A DNA stretch of 64,000 bases from Desulfosarcina alkanivorans (GCF_009688945.1 NZ_AP021874.1:3720001-3784000); one strand, 5' to 3'; shown: positions 27,021-36,285, numbered from the stretch's first letter. Translations and numbers: made by a program. Notes: generated by a model from the sequence alone, not told the origin.

Positions 27021-27341
27021 ATGCTCAGGCACACCGTTGAGAATGCCAGAGATGCGTTTGACGCGGGCCATGCAAATTTCTGGGGCAATCTCATCCGGTT
27101 GAATAATTTGCTGGTCATCGTTAACATCAGTATGTTTTTTCTGACCGGACTGGTGGCCAAAGGCTATTTTTATACCTTTTATTCCCTGGTATGTCTGGGG
27201 GTCGTGGGGGTGGGCGTGCTCATTCCGACGACGCTGATCCGCCGTCTCTGGTATTACTGGATATTCCCGGCCACTGAACTTTGCGGCCTCTATTTCCTCG
27301 TTGCCAGTGTTGTATACTGGATTAACAACGGTTCCGGGTAG
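27021..27341 (+). CDS. Small membrane protein of unknown function (106 aa)
   Basis: After about 30 polar residues (MLRHTVENARDAFDAGHANF) three hydrophobic segments follow: LLVIVNISMFFLTGLVA, FYSLVCLGVVGVGVLI and FPATELCGLYFLVASVVYW. ATG 27021 is preceded by AGGAGAGGT, a good ribosome-binding site, so it is preferred over in-frame upstream codons. I do not recognise the family. It lies upstream of a decayed hydrolase gene with 43 nt between them and may once have formed an operon with it. Confidence 0.6.
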   Translation: MLRHTVENARDAFDAGHANFWGNLIRLNNLLVIVNISMFFLTGLVAKGYFYTFYSLVCLGVVGVGVLIPTTLIRRLWYYWIFPATELCGLYFLVASVVYWINNGSG

Positions 27342-27384
27342 CCCTGCAGGGCCGTTGGCGGCAATCCACTTCCAAAGGGTGAAC

Positions 27385-27914
27385 CATGCGACGCAACATC
27401 GACATACGATCCGGTGGCCTGTTAAAAAAAATCGGCCGTTATTTTCTCAAACGACTGGAAAGGCCCCTTCGGTATTGCTCCCGAAGACCTGGAAATTGTC
27501 CTGAACAGGGTGGTCGGCAATCTGGGGTATCGCTATGACCACGAAAACCTGGTGGACCTGGCCCTGCTTGCCCTGCCGTCATCGATCAATCCATTTAAAA
27601 AACAGACGATTAAAGCCTGTTTAGGCGGGTGCACGGAATATAAAGTGATCTGTTCGGGAATGATTGCCAACGCATTCCAGGCCGTCGGTTATCCGATTGT
27701 CCCTGCATTGCGGCCGGCGTCGGGTACCGGGAGCCACATGGCCAACGCCCCTTACGGGTCCAGGCTGGTCATGCGCCACCATTCTCAAATTGTGCCGAAA
27801 GATTTTGACCTCAGCCCCAATTTCGAGATAGTGAAGTACAACATTATCGGATTGGGACGTTTCAATTACCAATCGATCTGGGCTGAAAAAAAACCGACGT
27901 TCAATAGGGATTGA
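27385..27914 (+). pseudogene. YiiX/YebB-like (NlpC/P60-type) cysteine hydrolase, internally deleted and frameshifted
   Basis: The first 25 or so codons from ATG 27385 (MRRNIDIRSGGLLKKIGRYF, then LKRLERP) match the start of this family. Near 27465 the meaningful frame changes. The continuation (PEDLEIVLNRVVGNLGYRYD, ENLVDLALLALPS, VICSGMIANAFQAVGYPIVP, RHHSQIVPKDFDLSPNF) is the family's C-terminal half. The family's central part, with the GDVLLVEG start, the TWSHAA histidine motif and about 80 residues, is absent. Only the region around the C-S-x-x-I-A-x-A-F-Q motif remains. Deletion plus frame change makes this a pseudogene; an ORF starting at GTG 27510 would give only an incomplete domain. 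Family features are cited from memory. Confidence 0.65.
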
Positions 27915-27992
27915 CATCTGGCCGCCCATTGACGAACGTGGTGCGGCATTCATCAACCTCGTTTACCCTCCCAAAATAAGGACCGACCCCCC

Positions 27993-28997
27993 ATGAGACA
28001 GGATCTTGAGCCAGGCGTTGCCGACATTCTGAAAAAAGCTTCGGACATGGTGCCCCTTGAGCGGGAAGACGCGTTAACCCTGATGCGGGTGCCGTTGCAC
28101 ACGGCAGGGTGCTATGCGCTCATGGAGACCGCCAACCGGATGTCGCGATCAGAATTCGGTAATAAAGGAGAAAATCATTTTCATATCGGGCTCAATGTGG
28201 AAGCCTGCCCCATGGATTGCCTTTTTTGCAGCCTCACCCGCACGGCCGGCATCTTCAAAGAGAAAATCGATTTTTCCATGGAACAGATCATCCGTTGGGC
28301 CAAAGCGGCCGAGCAGCAGGGCGCCGATGCCCTGAACCTGATGACCACGGGAACCTATCCGTTCAAGCGCCTGCTCGAGGTCGGCCGGCAGCTGGGTGAG
28401 GAAACCCGCGTTCCCCTGGTGGCCAACACCCGGGACATCAGCCATCGGGAAGGTGAAGCGCTGATCGATGCCGGTTTCGTGGGGGCCTACCATGCCGTCC
28501 GGCTCGGGGAGGGGCGGGACACCCCGTTTAACCGGAATAAGCGCATTGAAACCATCCAGGTGTTCCGCGACGTGGGGTTGCTCTGGATGAACTGCGTGGA
28601 GCCGGTCGGGCCGGAACATTCGGACGATGAAATCGTGGATCTGATGCTGCTGGCCCGGGACTATGGCGCCACCTACAGCGGCATCATGCGACGAATCAAC
28701 TTTCCGGGTTCGCCCATGGAGCGGTTCGGCATGATCAGTGAGCTCGAAATGGCCCGTCTGGTGGCCATCAGCCGCCTGGTCATGGGCGACGTTCCCCAAG
28801 CCCACTGCACCCATGAACCCCACAGCGCGTCACTCATGGCCGGTGCGAACCTCTTCTTTTCCGAAGTAGGCTCCAGTCCACGGGACCAGCAGGCCGATAC
28901 CGGCAAAGGCCGCGGCACCGACGTCACGCATTGCCGGCAGATGCAGCTGGAAATGGCGTGGGACCCCTCACTGCCATCGAACTGTTTTGAGAACTAA
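27993..28997 (+). CDS. BioB-like radical SAM enzyme of unknown substrate (334 aa)
   Basis: The radical SAM cluster motif is C72-x3-C76-x2-C79 (ACPMDCLFCSL), with the spacing found in biotin synthase and PylB. The following barrel has TTGTYPFKRLLEVG, LVANTRD, GAYHAVRLGEG, the MNCVEPVGPEHSDDE segment and a BioB-type C-terminal GANLFFSEVG. It differs from housekeeping BioB: the final region has an extra CRQMQLEMAW segment and the conserved residues of the [2Fe-2S] cluster could not be confirmed. Spacing to the binding-protein gene is 46 nt and all four genes run in one direction, so the substrate is likely related to what the transporter carries, possibly a cofactor precursor or sulfur compound. 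I do not name a reaction. Confidence 0.72.
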   Translation: MRQDLEPGVADILKKASDMVPLEREDALTLMRVPLHTAGCYALMETANRMSRSEFGNKGENHFHIGLNVEACPMDCLFCSLTRTAGIFKEKIDFSMEQIIRWAKAAEQQGADALNLMTTGTYPFKRLLEVGRQLGEETRVPLVANTRDISHREGEALIDAGFVGAYHAVRLGEGRDTPFNRNKRIETIQVFRDVGLLWMNCVEPVGPEHSDDEIVDLMLLARDYGATYSGIMRRINFPGSPMERFGMISELEMARLVAISRLVMGDVPQAHCTHEPHSASLMAGANLFFSEVGSSPRDQQADTGKGRGTDVTHCRQMQLEMAWDPSLPSNCFEN

Positions 28998-29043
28998 CCA
29001 GGCGCGGGACGGCAAACCGTCATCGCCTGCGAAAGGAACACGC

Positions 29044-29997
29044 ATGCCATCAAAACAAAGATTGATTCGCTTTCTCGTGGTCGGCATCCTGACGTTGATG
29101 CCCCTTTCTGCTCCGGCTGAGGAACCGGTTCGCATCGGCACATGGAAAACCCCGCAGACGATCCAGCCACTTTTTTACCACCGTTTTCTTCCGCAAACGA
29201 TGAAAAGCCGGGTTCTCACGTTTACCAACCCGGCGGACCAGAAAACGGCGCTTCTTGCCGGAAGCCTCGACATTTGCGGAACCACGCTGGCGCATGCCAT
29301 TTATTCCGCTTCCGTCGGCCAGCCGGTGGTCGTTGTTTCGGCACTGTGCAACAAATGCTCGGCCCTGGTGGTCAAAAAAGACGGCCCGATTCATTCCGAA
29401 AAGGATCTCGCGGGCAAAACCATCGGTTATGTCCCGGGGACCATGCACGAAATCCTGCTCAGGGAAACATTGACCCGCAACGGGATAGCGCCGAATACGG
29501 GCGTCACTCTCATTCGGGTCGATTTTTTTGACATGGGAACCGCCCTTGCCGGCGGCAGCATCGATGCCTTTCTCTCCGGGGAACCGTTTCCCTCACTGGC
29601 CGCCAACCAGGGATACGGCCGAATTCTTTCATACCCCTATTACGCCGATTCGGTCGGCACGATCAACGCCGGGATGCTGGTGCGTCGGGCCACAATCGAA
29701 AACCATCCTGAACGGGTGGCCCAATTGGTGCTCGCGCATGCCCGGGCGACCCGCTTTTTAAACGCGCATCCGGACGCATGGCTGAGAAAAGCATCCGGTT
29801 TCGGAACCCGTATGGAGGTATTGACCGCCGCGGTGCCCAACATCGAACTCGCCTGGGAGATGGACGACGCGTTCATACGCAAAGCCAAAGCCCTGGGCAA
29901 CCGCATGCAGGCCCTGGGAATGATCCAACGCCAACCGGACTACGATCGGCTCTTTGATTTATCGTTTGTTGCCCAGGCCCGGGAACGACTCCAATGA
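29044..29997 (+). CDS. ABC transporter substrate-binding protein, NMT1/SsuA-TauA-like (317 aa)
   Basis: A signal peptide (MPSKQRLIRFLVVGILTLMP, cleavage near APAEE) precedes a two-lobe binding protein. Typical segments are LLAGSLDICGTTLAHAIYSA, DLAGKTIGYVPGTMHEILL, and FLSGEPFPSLAANQGYG. Such proteins deliver sulfonates, nitrate/taurine-like anions or thiamine-pyrimidine precursors. A CNKC motif in the first lobe is unusual and might bind metal or react with the ligand. ATG 29044 has AAAGGA upstream, so the in-frame start at 28987 is not used. It overlaps the permease start by ATGA. Confidence 0.82.
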   Translation: MPSKQRLIRFLVVGILTLMPLSAPAEEPVRIGTWKTPQTIQPLFYHRFLPQTMKSRVLTFTNPADQKTALLAGSLDICGTTLAHAIYSASVGQPVVVVSALCNKCSALVVKKDGPIHSEKDLAGKTIGYVPGTMHEILLRETLTRNGIAPNTGVTLIRVDFFDMGTALAGGSIDAFLSGEPFPSLAANQGYGRILSYPYYADSVGTINAGMLVRRATIENHPERVAQLVLAHARATRFLNAHPDAWLRKASGFGTRMEVLTAAVPNIELAWEMDDAFIRKAKALGNRMQALGMIQRQPDYDRLFDLSFVAQARERLQ

Positions 29998-30797
29998 ACC
30001 GTCGACCGTCCACCCCCGGCCTCTCCGGCCAGCTGATGCCATGGATTCTGCCGGCATGTTTTCTCGTGGCCTGGATGGCCGCCTGCGAAACCGGCCTGGT
30101 TCCCGGTTACCTGTTGCCGCATCCGAAGGACATCTTCGCCACCGCCTCGACCTATATCTTCAGTGACCCCGGACAGGACCCCTACGCGGGACGCTTTGTC
30201 GAGGATCTTCTCGCCAGCACCATGCGGGTCATGACCGGCTTCGGCCTGGCGGTGGCGGCAGGCATCCCGCTGGGCATCGTTTCCGGACGAATCGCGCTGG
30301 TCAATCGGATGCTGAGCATGACCATCAATGCCCTGCGCGCCGTTCCCGGTATCAGCTGGCTGCCGCTGGCGATGGTGTGGTTCGGCATCGGCATGAAAAC
30401 GACCGTCTTTCTGGTGGCCCTGGCGGCCTTTTTCCCCATTTTCCTCAACGCCGAGGCGGGCGCCCGCCAGGTCAGCCCGATTCTGCTTCAAGCCGGCGCC
30501 ATGATGGGCGTTCACCGCCTGCGGGGCACCTTCGCCATCCTGATCCCGGCGGCCATGCCGCAGATCATTACCGGCCTGCGCCTTGGAATGGGCATTTCAT
30601 GGGCCTACCTGGTGCTGGGTGAACTCACCGGTGTGCCCAATGGGCTGGGGGCCGTCATCATGGATGCACGCATGCTGGGCCGCATTGACATCATCATCGT
30701 GGGGATCCTGATGATTGCACTGGTCGGACGGCTGTGTGACCTGGGCCTCCATGGCTTGTTGCGAGGCTGCTTCAAGAGTGCCAGGAGGCTGCCGTGA
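29994..30797 (+). CDS. ABC transporter permease, SsuC/TauC-like (267 aa)
   Basis: About six membrane helices and the EAA loop (LIPAAMPQIITGLRLGMGIS) identify a BPD_transp_1 permease of the sulfonate/taurine/nitrate group. The start overlaps the stop of the binding-protein gene by four bases, and its stop overlaps the ATPase start by GTGA. It is the membrane part of the importer encoded by the neighbouring genes. The substrate cannot be read from the permease alone. Confidence 0.85.
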   Translation: MNRRPSTPGLSGQLMPWILPACFLVAWMAACETGLVPGYLLPHPKDIFATASTYIFSDPGQDPYAGRFVEDLLASTMRVMTGFGLAVAAGIPLGIVSGRIALVNRMLSMTINALRAVPGISWLPLAMVWFGIGMKTTVFLVALAAFFPIFLNAEAGARQVSPILLQAGAMMGVHRLRGTFAILIPAAMPQIITGLRLGMGISWAYLVLGELTGVPNGLGAVIMDARMLGRIDIIIVGILMIALVGRLCDLGLHGLLRGCFKSARRLP

Positions 30798-31588
30798 CGA
30801 CCCGATTGCATATCGTAAAAAAACGGCCGGACGTTAAACCGGTAATTCTCGAAATCGAAGGTCTGAGCAAGGGATTCGGGACAAACGGGCCCGCCCAACC
30901 TCGCGTGCTGGAGCATATCAGTTTTTCTGCCCGACGGGGTGAGATGATCTGCATTTTAGGGCGCAGCGGCTGCGGCAAATCCACCCTGCTCAAGATTCTG
31001 GCCGGTTTTTTGCCCCCAAGCAGCGGTTCGGTGCGGCTGAAGGGGCGACCGGTCGACCGCCCCGGGCCGGACCGATGTGTGGTCTTTCAGGAGGATGCCT
31101 TATTCCCCTGGCTGACGGTCCGGGAAAATATCGCTTTCGGCCTGAAAGGCCGCGGGATGGACCACAGGGATCAGCAGCGGGAAGTGGATCGATTCCTGTC
31201 CCTCGTCGGACTGGCGGATTTTGAGGATTTTCTGCCCCAGGATATTTCCGGCGGCATGAAACAGCGGGTATCCCTGGCACGGGTACTGATTCTCCAGCCG
31301 GAGGTATTGCTCATGGATGAACCCTTTGCCGCCCTGGATGCCCAGACACGCGAGGAAATGCAGAATCTTCTGCTCGATCTGTGGGAACGGCTGTCCCACA
31401 CGGTTGTTTTTGTAACCCACGACGTCAATGAGGCCGTATTGCTGGCCGACCGGATCATCCTGCTGGAAAAGGATCCCGGCCGCATCCGCGAAGATATAAC
31501 CATCGACCTGCCCCGGCCGCGCAAAAAAGAATCAGACCGCTATTTTGACCATTGCCGTTCGATGATGGCCAAGATTAACCAGGTTTGA
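30794..31588 (+). CDS. ABC transporter ATP-binding protein, SsuB/TauB-like (264 aa)
   Basis: Walker A is LGRSGCGKSTLL, the Q loop VVFQEDALFPW, the signature ISGGMKQRVSLAR, Walker B LLMDEPFAALD, and the H loop VVFVTHDVNEAV. All are intact, so it should energise import through the permease encoded just upstream. It begins at GTG 30794 within the end of the permease gene. The length is usual for the subfamily. It is the last gene of the radical-SAM/ABC unit and converges with the RidA gene; no clear terminator was seen in the 126-nt spacer. Confidence 0.9.
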   Translation: MTTRLHIVKKRPDVKPVILEIEGLSKGFGTNGPAQPRVLEHISFSARRGEMICILGRSGCGKSTLLKILAGFLPPSSGSVRLKGRPVDRPGPDRCVVFQEDALFPWLTVRENIAFGLKGRGMDHRDQQREVDRFLSLVGLADFEDFLPQDISGGMKQRVSLARVLILQPEVLLMDEPFAALDAQTREEMQNLLLDLWERLSHTVVFVTHDVNEAVLLADRIILLEKDPGRIREDITIDLPRPRKKESDRYFDHCRSMMAKINQV

Positions 31589-31714
31589 CGGTACTGCTGG
31601 ACTGCCCGGCTGCCAGGTTGACCCGAACACGAGACCATCACGGGAGGATGAGAAGACGTCCATGCGTGAGCAGTTCACGGATCGCTGTTGCGGAATTCGT
31701 TGTCAAAAGATGAA

Positions 31715-32092
31715 TCAACATCCCGCGATGCAATCGATCTCCACATCCAATCCGGCATCCAGGCCTTTAACCGCCATGGCGATGCGGGCTGGCGGATCAT
31801 GCGGAAAAAATTTCTGATAAACCGTATTCATCTCTTTTTTATGCTCCCATTCGGACAGGTAAACATTGACTTTCAGAACCTTTTCGAGGCCTGAGCCGGC
31901 AGCCTCCAGAATATATTGGATATGGGTGAGGATGCGCTGTGTTTGGGAAGCAACCGAATCTTTGACGGGTTCATGGGTTACCGGATCGTCAGAGGTTTGT
32001 CCGGAGACGAATACCAGATTGCCATACTTGATCGCCTGGGAGTAAGGACCGGGTTCGGGTGCTCTATCACTGTATACGATCTCTTTTTGCAT
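31715..32092 (-). CDS. RidA/YjgF family enamine/imine deaminase (125 aa)
   Basis: The protein has the family's pattern: APEPGPYSQAIKYGNLVFVS at the N-terminus, a middle LEAAGSGLEKVLKVNVYL, and PPARIAMAV with the conserved arginine that binds the carboxylate, ending in the usual ELE-like EIDCIAG. RidA hydrolyses reactive 2-aminoacrylate-type enamines made by PLP enzymes. Its place at the end of a cluster that encodes a threonine-dehydratase-like PLP enzyme fits this role well. GGAGAAACC precedes the ATG. It lies 12 nt downstream of an M24 gene and is likely in the same operon. Confidence 0.88.
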   Translation of the reverse strand: MQKEIVYSDRAPEPGPYSQAIKYGNLVFVSGQTSDDPVTHEPVKDSVASQTQRILTHIQYILEAAGSGLEKVLKVNVYLSEWEHKKEMNTVYQKFFPHDPPARIAMAVKGLDAGLDVEIDCIAGC

Positions 32093-32104
32093 GGTTTCTC
32101 CTTA

Positions 32105-33274
32105 TTATTTTACAAACAGCTGTTGGGGAAACTCGATAAATTTTTCACACCCCTTGTCCGTTACCAGTATCGGCTCGCTGCATTCGAAGCCATAGGCATC
32201 AAGCCAGATCCCCGGCATGAAATGCAGGGTCATTCCGGGTGATAGTATGGTTTTGTCCCCGGGTCTGAGACTGATGGTGTGCTCGCCCCAATCCGGTACG
32301 TAGTTCAGTCCGTAGGAGTAACCGACGCGCGAGGGCTTGACCACACCCGTATGGGCAATCGCTTCCCGCCACCTGGCCTCCACCGCCTCGGCCGTTACCC
32401 CCGGTCGGACAAAGGACAACGTTTCCTGGAGTCCTTTCACCACGCCATCGGCGGTTTGACACAGGTCTTCCGGCGGATCTCCCAGGTATACGGTCCGGGA
32501 CAAGGGGGCATGATATCGGTATCTGGCGCCGCAGAGTTCCAGCAGCACCGCATCGTTTTTTTGGTATTGCCGGTCGGGTTCGAAAGTCAGATGAGCGGTG
32601 GACGTTCTCTCCGCAGATGGCATGATCGGGAAAATAGCCGGTGACGAACCGCCGAATGCTTCCGTACCGGCAATTTGGGCGGCGCAGACGTTTGCCGCCA
32701 CATCTTTTTCCCACACCCCCACATCGATCTCATCAATGGCGGTTTGCATCACCTTTTCACAGATCCGGCTCGCTTGTCTCATATATTCGATTTCAGCCGG
32801 CGATTTCACGACTCGAACCCAGTTGACAAGATTGGTCCCGTCCATCAGCTGAGCATGGGGCAGTTCCTCTTTTAGCGTGATATACATTTTTGCATTGAAC
32901 CAGTATCCGTCCATCTCGAGGCCGAATCGTCTATTGTCTGCCTGATTCTCCCGCAAAAGGCCTGCCACCCAGCGCATGGTGTGGGTGTAGCGTGACTGGA
33001 CATATTTATCCGGATATCCGCATATACAGTCATCGGGCAACCAACTGGTAAGCCTTGCACCGTTGGAATCCTGCTCGCGGCCGAACCAGATCGGGTTTTC
33101 CCGGTTCAGAAAAACGATGACGCCTTGGTGAACATAAAACGACCATCCATCATAGCCGGTCAGGTAATTCATGTTGGCCGGATCCATTACCAGCAACATT
33201 TCCATACCGAGATGGTCCATCATCTCTTTGGTTTTGCGGACCCGCCGTAGGTATTCTTCCTTGGTAAAAATCAT
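32105..33274 (-). CDS. M24-family hydrolase, ectoine hydrolase (DoeA/EutD)-like, copy 1 (389 aa)
   Basis: This is a creatinase/aminopeptidase-fold protein: N-terminal domain with MDPANMNYLTGYDGWSFYV, then the catalytic pita-bread domain ending in FIEFPQQLFVK. The GYDGWSFYV motif and the PQ/PRxLFVK end are typical, to my knowledge, of ectoine hydrolase DoeA. The residues that bind two metals in M24 aminopeptidases are altered: the usual D-x-G...S-D-x-T-R-T region reads ELCG...HAPLSRT. This agrees with metal-free members such as creatinase, so peptidase activity is unlikely. A second, diverged copy is at 39514-40689. Substrate: a ring amidine or amide such as ectoine, or a relative; not proven. 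Confidence 0.72.
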   Translation of the reverse strand: MIFTKEEYLRRVRKTKEMMDHLGMEMLLVMDPANMNYLTGYDGWSFYVHQGVIVFLNRENPIWFGREQDSNGARLTSWLPDDCICGYPDKYVQSRYTHTMRWVAGLLRENQADNRRFGLEMDGYWFNAKMYITLKEELPHAQLMDGTNLVNWVRVVKSPAEIEYMRQASRICEKVMQTAIDEIDVGVWEKDVAANVCAAQIAGTEAFGGSSPAIFPIMPSAERTSTAHLTFEPDRQYQKNDAVLLELCGARYRYHAPLSRTVYLGDPPEDLCQTADGVVKGLQETLSFVRPGVTAEAVEARWREAIAHTGVVKPSRVGYSYGLNYVPDWGEHTISLRPGDKTILSPGMTLHFMPGIWLDAYGFECSEPILVTDKGCEKFIEFPQQLFVK

Positions 33275-33286
33275 ATCGAGGATTCC

Positions 33287-34279
33287 TTAATTGTCGTCAT
33301 CGATGAGTCTATGCTGAATAATGGATACATAATCACGGGAATTGATGCTGTTTCCGGACAGCAAGGTGACAACTGTATTCCCTTTCACATCCATCCGCTG
33401 ATCGATCAATGCGCCGACACCAACGGCGGCGGCACCTTCCACGATTAATCGATGATTTTCAAAAACATAATGCATCCCGTTTTTTATTTCTTCTTCCGAT
33501 ATCAACAGGTGCTCGTCCGTAAATTTTTCCACAAGCGGCAGTGTGTGTCGATTCACATAACCGATCCCACCCAGCAGCGAATCGGCGATGGAGTCTTTTT
33601 CTTCCACTTGGACGGGCCTGCCGGCTTTCAGGCTCTCCAGCATGGCTGGAGACTGCTCAATGGAAAGACCAACGATATGAATGCCCGGATTGATGGATTT
33701 GGCAGCCATAGCGATCCCTGCCAATAGGCCGCCTCCGGAAAGTGGTATCAGCAGCACATCCGCATCGGGGAGCGTTGACAGTATTTCAAGTGCGATCGTC
33801 CCCTGACCGGCAATTATCATCGGGTCGTCAAACGGCAGTACGGGGATGAGGCCTTCGGCCGAGACCAGATCCTGATAATTTTTCTCTGCTTCATCCTGGG
33901 AATGGCCTTTCACAGAGACTTCCGCCCCCAGTTGTCTGATTGCCTGGACCCGGTAAGAGGCAACGTGTTCCGAGAGGCATACCACTGCCCGGATACCCAT
34001 TTTTCCGGCGACATAGGCAACCGCTTTACCATGGTTGCCGGTGGAAAAAGTAATAACGCCTCTTTTCTTTTCTTCATCGCTAAGGCTTAGCATCTTATTT
34101 GCCGCCCCCCTGACCTTGAATGCGCCGGTATGCTGCAGACATTCCAGCTTCAGGTCTACCGTTCGTGCACCGGTTATTTTGGCCAGACCGGCAGATGGCA
34201 ACAACGGCGTCTGAAGAATCATTGGTTTGATTCGGGCATGGGCACGATATACGTCCTGTAATGTTGGTAAGTGTGTCAT
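33287..34279 (-). CDS. Threonine dehydratase-like PLP enzyme, EutB-type (330 aa)
   Basis: PLP-binding Lys is K55 in HTGAFKVRGA; the phosphate-binding loop is LIPLSGGGLLAG and the asparagine motif is FSTGNHGKAVA. It has the fold-II serine/threonine dehydratase layout but no C-terminal ACT regulatory domain, so it is a catabolic form. In ectoine/hydroxyectoine clusters a related enzyme is called EutB. It would release ammonia and a 2-oxo acid through an enamine, which explains RidA in the same operon. ATG 34279 (MTHLPTLQ) is chosen over an upstream extension that has no family similarity. It lies 135 nt downstream of the TRAP permease gene. Confidence 0.8.
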   Translation of the reverse strand: MTHLPTLQDVYRAHARIKPMILQTPLLPSAGLAKITGARTVDLKLECLQHTGAFKVRGAANKMLSLSDEEKKRGVITFSTGNHGKAVAYVAGKMGIRAVVCLSEHVASYRVQAIRQLGAEVSVKGHSQDEAEKNYQDLVSAEGLIPVLPFDDPMIIAGQGTIALEILSTLPDADVLLIPLSGGGLLAGIAMAAKSINPGIHIVGLSIEQSPAMLESLKAGRPVQVEEKDSIADSLLGGIGYVNRHTLPLVEKFTDEHLLISEEEIKNGMHYVFENHRLIVEGAAAVGVGALIDQRMDVKGNTVVTLLSGNSINSRDYVSIIQHRLIDDDN

Positions 34280-34414
34280 AAAGTTATTCCACATCGAAGC
34301 AATTGTTTTAGTGCTTCCGTATACCAAAGACCGGAACCGGGATCTTTGATAAAGTCGTTTGACACCGCCGCCTTTCATCACGCCAGGATAAGTGATTTCC
34401 TTTGCCACCCATGT

Positions 34415-35704
34415 CTACCCCCCCATTGCCAGGTTCGGTAGAAAAAGAGCAATCTGCGGAAAGGTAATCAGGATAATCGTCGCCAGGATCAGAATTGACA
34501 GAAACGGCAGCGCGTGGCCGATCACCTCGAGATAAGGCCGCCTGAAGATGAGTTGTGCGGTAAAGATATCGCAGCCAAAGGGCGGCGTCGCCGAGCCGAT
34601 GGCCGCCTGCAGTGTCACCAGGGTTCCCAGTAGAATGGGGTCGACGCCTGCACCGACCACATACGGCTGAAAAACAGGGCTCAGGATGAATATGGCGACG
34701 ATGGGGTCCACAAACATGCAGGCCACAAAATAGACGACAACAACAATGGTAATGACCCACAGCATAGACGGATCGGTCCCGAAAAGCGGTGGCAGCAGCT
34801 TGGCCGGAATCTGCAGGAATCCGATAAGGAAGGAGAACGCCTGGCCGGCGCCAACCAGGATAAAGACGACGCCGGTGATGACGCCGGTCTGTAAAAAGGC
34901 ATCCACGATGCGCTCGACCGTCAGGCTTTTGTAAATAACCATTTCCAGAATCAGCGCATAAAGCACCGCCGCTGCTGCTGCCTCGGTGGGACTGAAAAAG
35001 CCTGCATAAATGCCGCCCACGATGATAACGGGAAAGCCCATGACCGGCAACCCGTCTTTGACCGCTGTCCTGCGCTCGGACCAGTTGGCCTTGGGTAGGG
35101 TCGGAATCTTCTTCACTCTGGAGTAAATGTAGCAGTAGATGGAGAACATCATCAGAATCATCAACCCGGGGAAAATCCCGGCCAGAAAGAGCATTCCGAT
35201 GGAGGTACTGGTTGCCACGCCGTATACGATAAACCCGATACTGGGCGGGATCAGAAATGCGATGTCACTGGAGTTGATGATCAACCCCAGAGTAAATGAG
35301 CTTTTGTAGCCGGCTTCCAGGAGCATGGGCCGCATGGTGCCGCCGATGGCCGCCACCGTGGCCTGGGTGGATCCGGAAACGGCGCCAAAAAGCGTACAAC
35401 TGGCATTGGTGGTGATGGGCAGGCCACCGGGCAGATGGCCGACGAACACCTTCAGCATCCGGATCAGGCGATTGGCCGATTCCCCTGAAGTGATAATGCT
35501 GGCCGACAGGATAAACATGGGCACGCACACCAGTGCCGGCGGCGTCACCCCGGTAATGACCTGCTGCACCATGGTGATGATCATCCTCGGGGCGAAATCC
35601 GGCATATAGACGAACAGGTAAAGGATCAAAGAGCCCAGCAGGGTTATCATGAAAGGGAATCCGATCAGAAGCATGGTCGCCAAACTGATTCCGAAAAGGA
35701 TCAT
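34415..35704 (-). CDS. TRAP transporter large permease, DctM family (429 aa)
   Basis: About 12 hydrophobic helices with family motifs such as the N-terminal IGFPFMITLLGSL, VPMFILSASIITSG and SATPPFGCDIFTAQ identify the DctM subunit that forms the sodium-coupled channel. The start overlaps the stop of the small subunit gene by ATGA, which implies coupled translation. With the DctQ and DctP genes it forms a complete tripartite importer. The substrate is probably processed by the flanking hydrolases, for example an ectoine-like solute. Confidence 0.92.
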   Translation of the reverse strand: MILFGISLATMLLIGFPFMITLLGSLILYLFVYMPDFAPRMIITMVQQVITGVTPPALVCVPMFILSASIITSGESANRLIRMLKVFVGHLPGGLPITTNASCTLFGAVSGSTQATVAAIGGTMRPMLLEAGYKSSFTLGLIINSSDIAFLIPPSIGFIVYGVATSTSIGMLFLAGIFPGLMILMMFSIYCYIYSRVKKIPTLPKANWSERRTAVKDGLPVMGFPVIIVGGIYAGFFSPTEAAAAAVLYALILEMVIYKSLTVERIVDAFLQTGVITGVVFILVGAGQAFSFLIGFLQIPAKLLPPLFGTDPSMLWVITIVVVVYFVACMFVDPIVAIFILSPVFQPYVVGAGVDPILLGTLVTLQAAIGSATPPFGCDIFTAQLIFRRPYLEVIGHALPFLSILILATIILITFPQIALFLPNLAMGG

Positions 35705-36285
35705 ATCTGCTCACCTCCAATTTCTTCATCTTCATATTCGCTCTGTTGATCCGGAGACTGCCAGGGGTCTTTTTCGATGATGTTTTTGATGATCGTGCGA
35801 AGGTACTGTATGCAGGCAAGCCCGAAACCAATGGGGATAATGATATAAAAAGTCCACTTGGGCACCCGCAGCGCGGGGGTCATGTGCCCCTTGGACATGG
35901 CGTTCATCAAATATTCCCATGACGCCCATGCCATAATTCCCATTACGACGGCGCTGACCAACGAGATGAAAATGATAAAGACCTTTTCCATTTTCGGCGG
36001 CATGGCATCCAGAAAGGCCCCCATTCGGATGTGACGTGCTTTACGAACGCCGTAACTCACGCCGGTAAAGGTCGTCAGCATCACCAGAAACTTGGAGACC
36101 TCCTCTGCAAAATAAATACTTTGGAAAAACGTGCGCGCAAACACATTGGTGATCAATAAGATTCCTAAAGAGGCGACGCAAAAGACCAGGATAGAGACTT
36201 CCACTGCATTGACCACCTTGCCGGCGGCACGGTTGAACCTTCGCAGAGCGCCGGGTATAACCGACTCTTCAGTGTCCTTTTTCAT
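35701..36285 (-). CDS. TRAP transporter small permease, DctQ family (194 aa)
   Basis: Four hydrophobic segments and the loop SYGVRKARHIRMGAF, which is typical of DctQ, identify the small membrane subunit. The N-terminus is cytosolic and polar, the C-terminal tail is acidic. It sits between the binding-protein gene and the large permease gene, overlapping the latter by four bases. A strong hairpin lies between it and the binding-protein gene. Confidence 0.88.
   Translation of the reverse strand: MKKDTEESVIPGALRRFNRAAGKVVNAVEVSILVFCVASLGILLITNVFARTFFQSIYFAEEVSKFLVMLTTFTGVSYGVRKARHIRMGAFLDAMPPKMEKVFIIFISLVSAVVMGIMAWASWEYLMNAMSKGHMTPALRVPKWTFYIIIPIGFGLACIQYLRTIIKNIIEKDPWQSPDQQSEYEDEEIGGEQI

Noticed and set aside
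32105..33274. Xaa-Pro aminopeptidase (PepQ/PepP)
   Set aside because: M24 metal-ligand residues are replaced and DoeA-type signatures are present.
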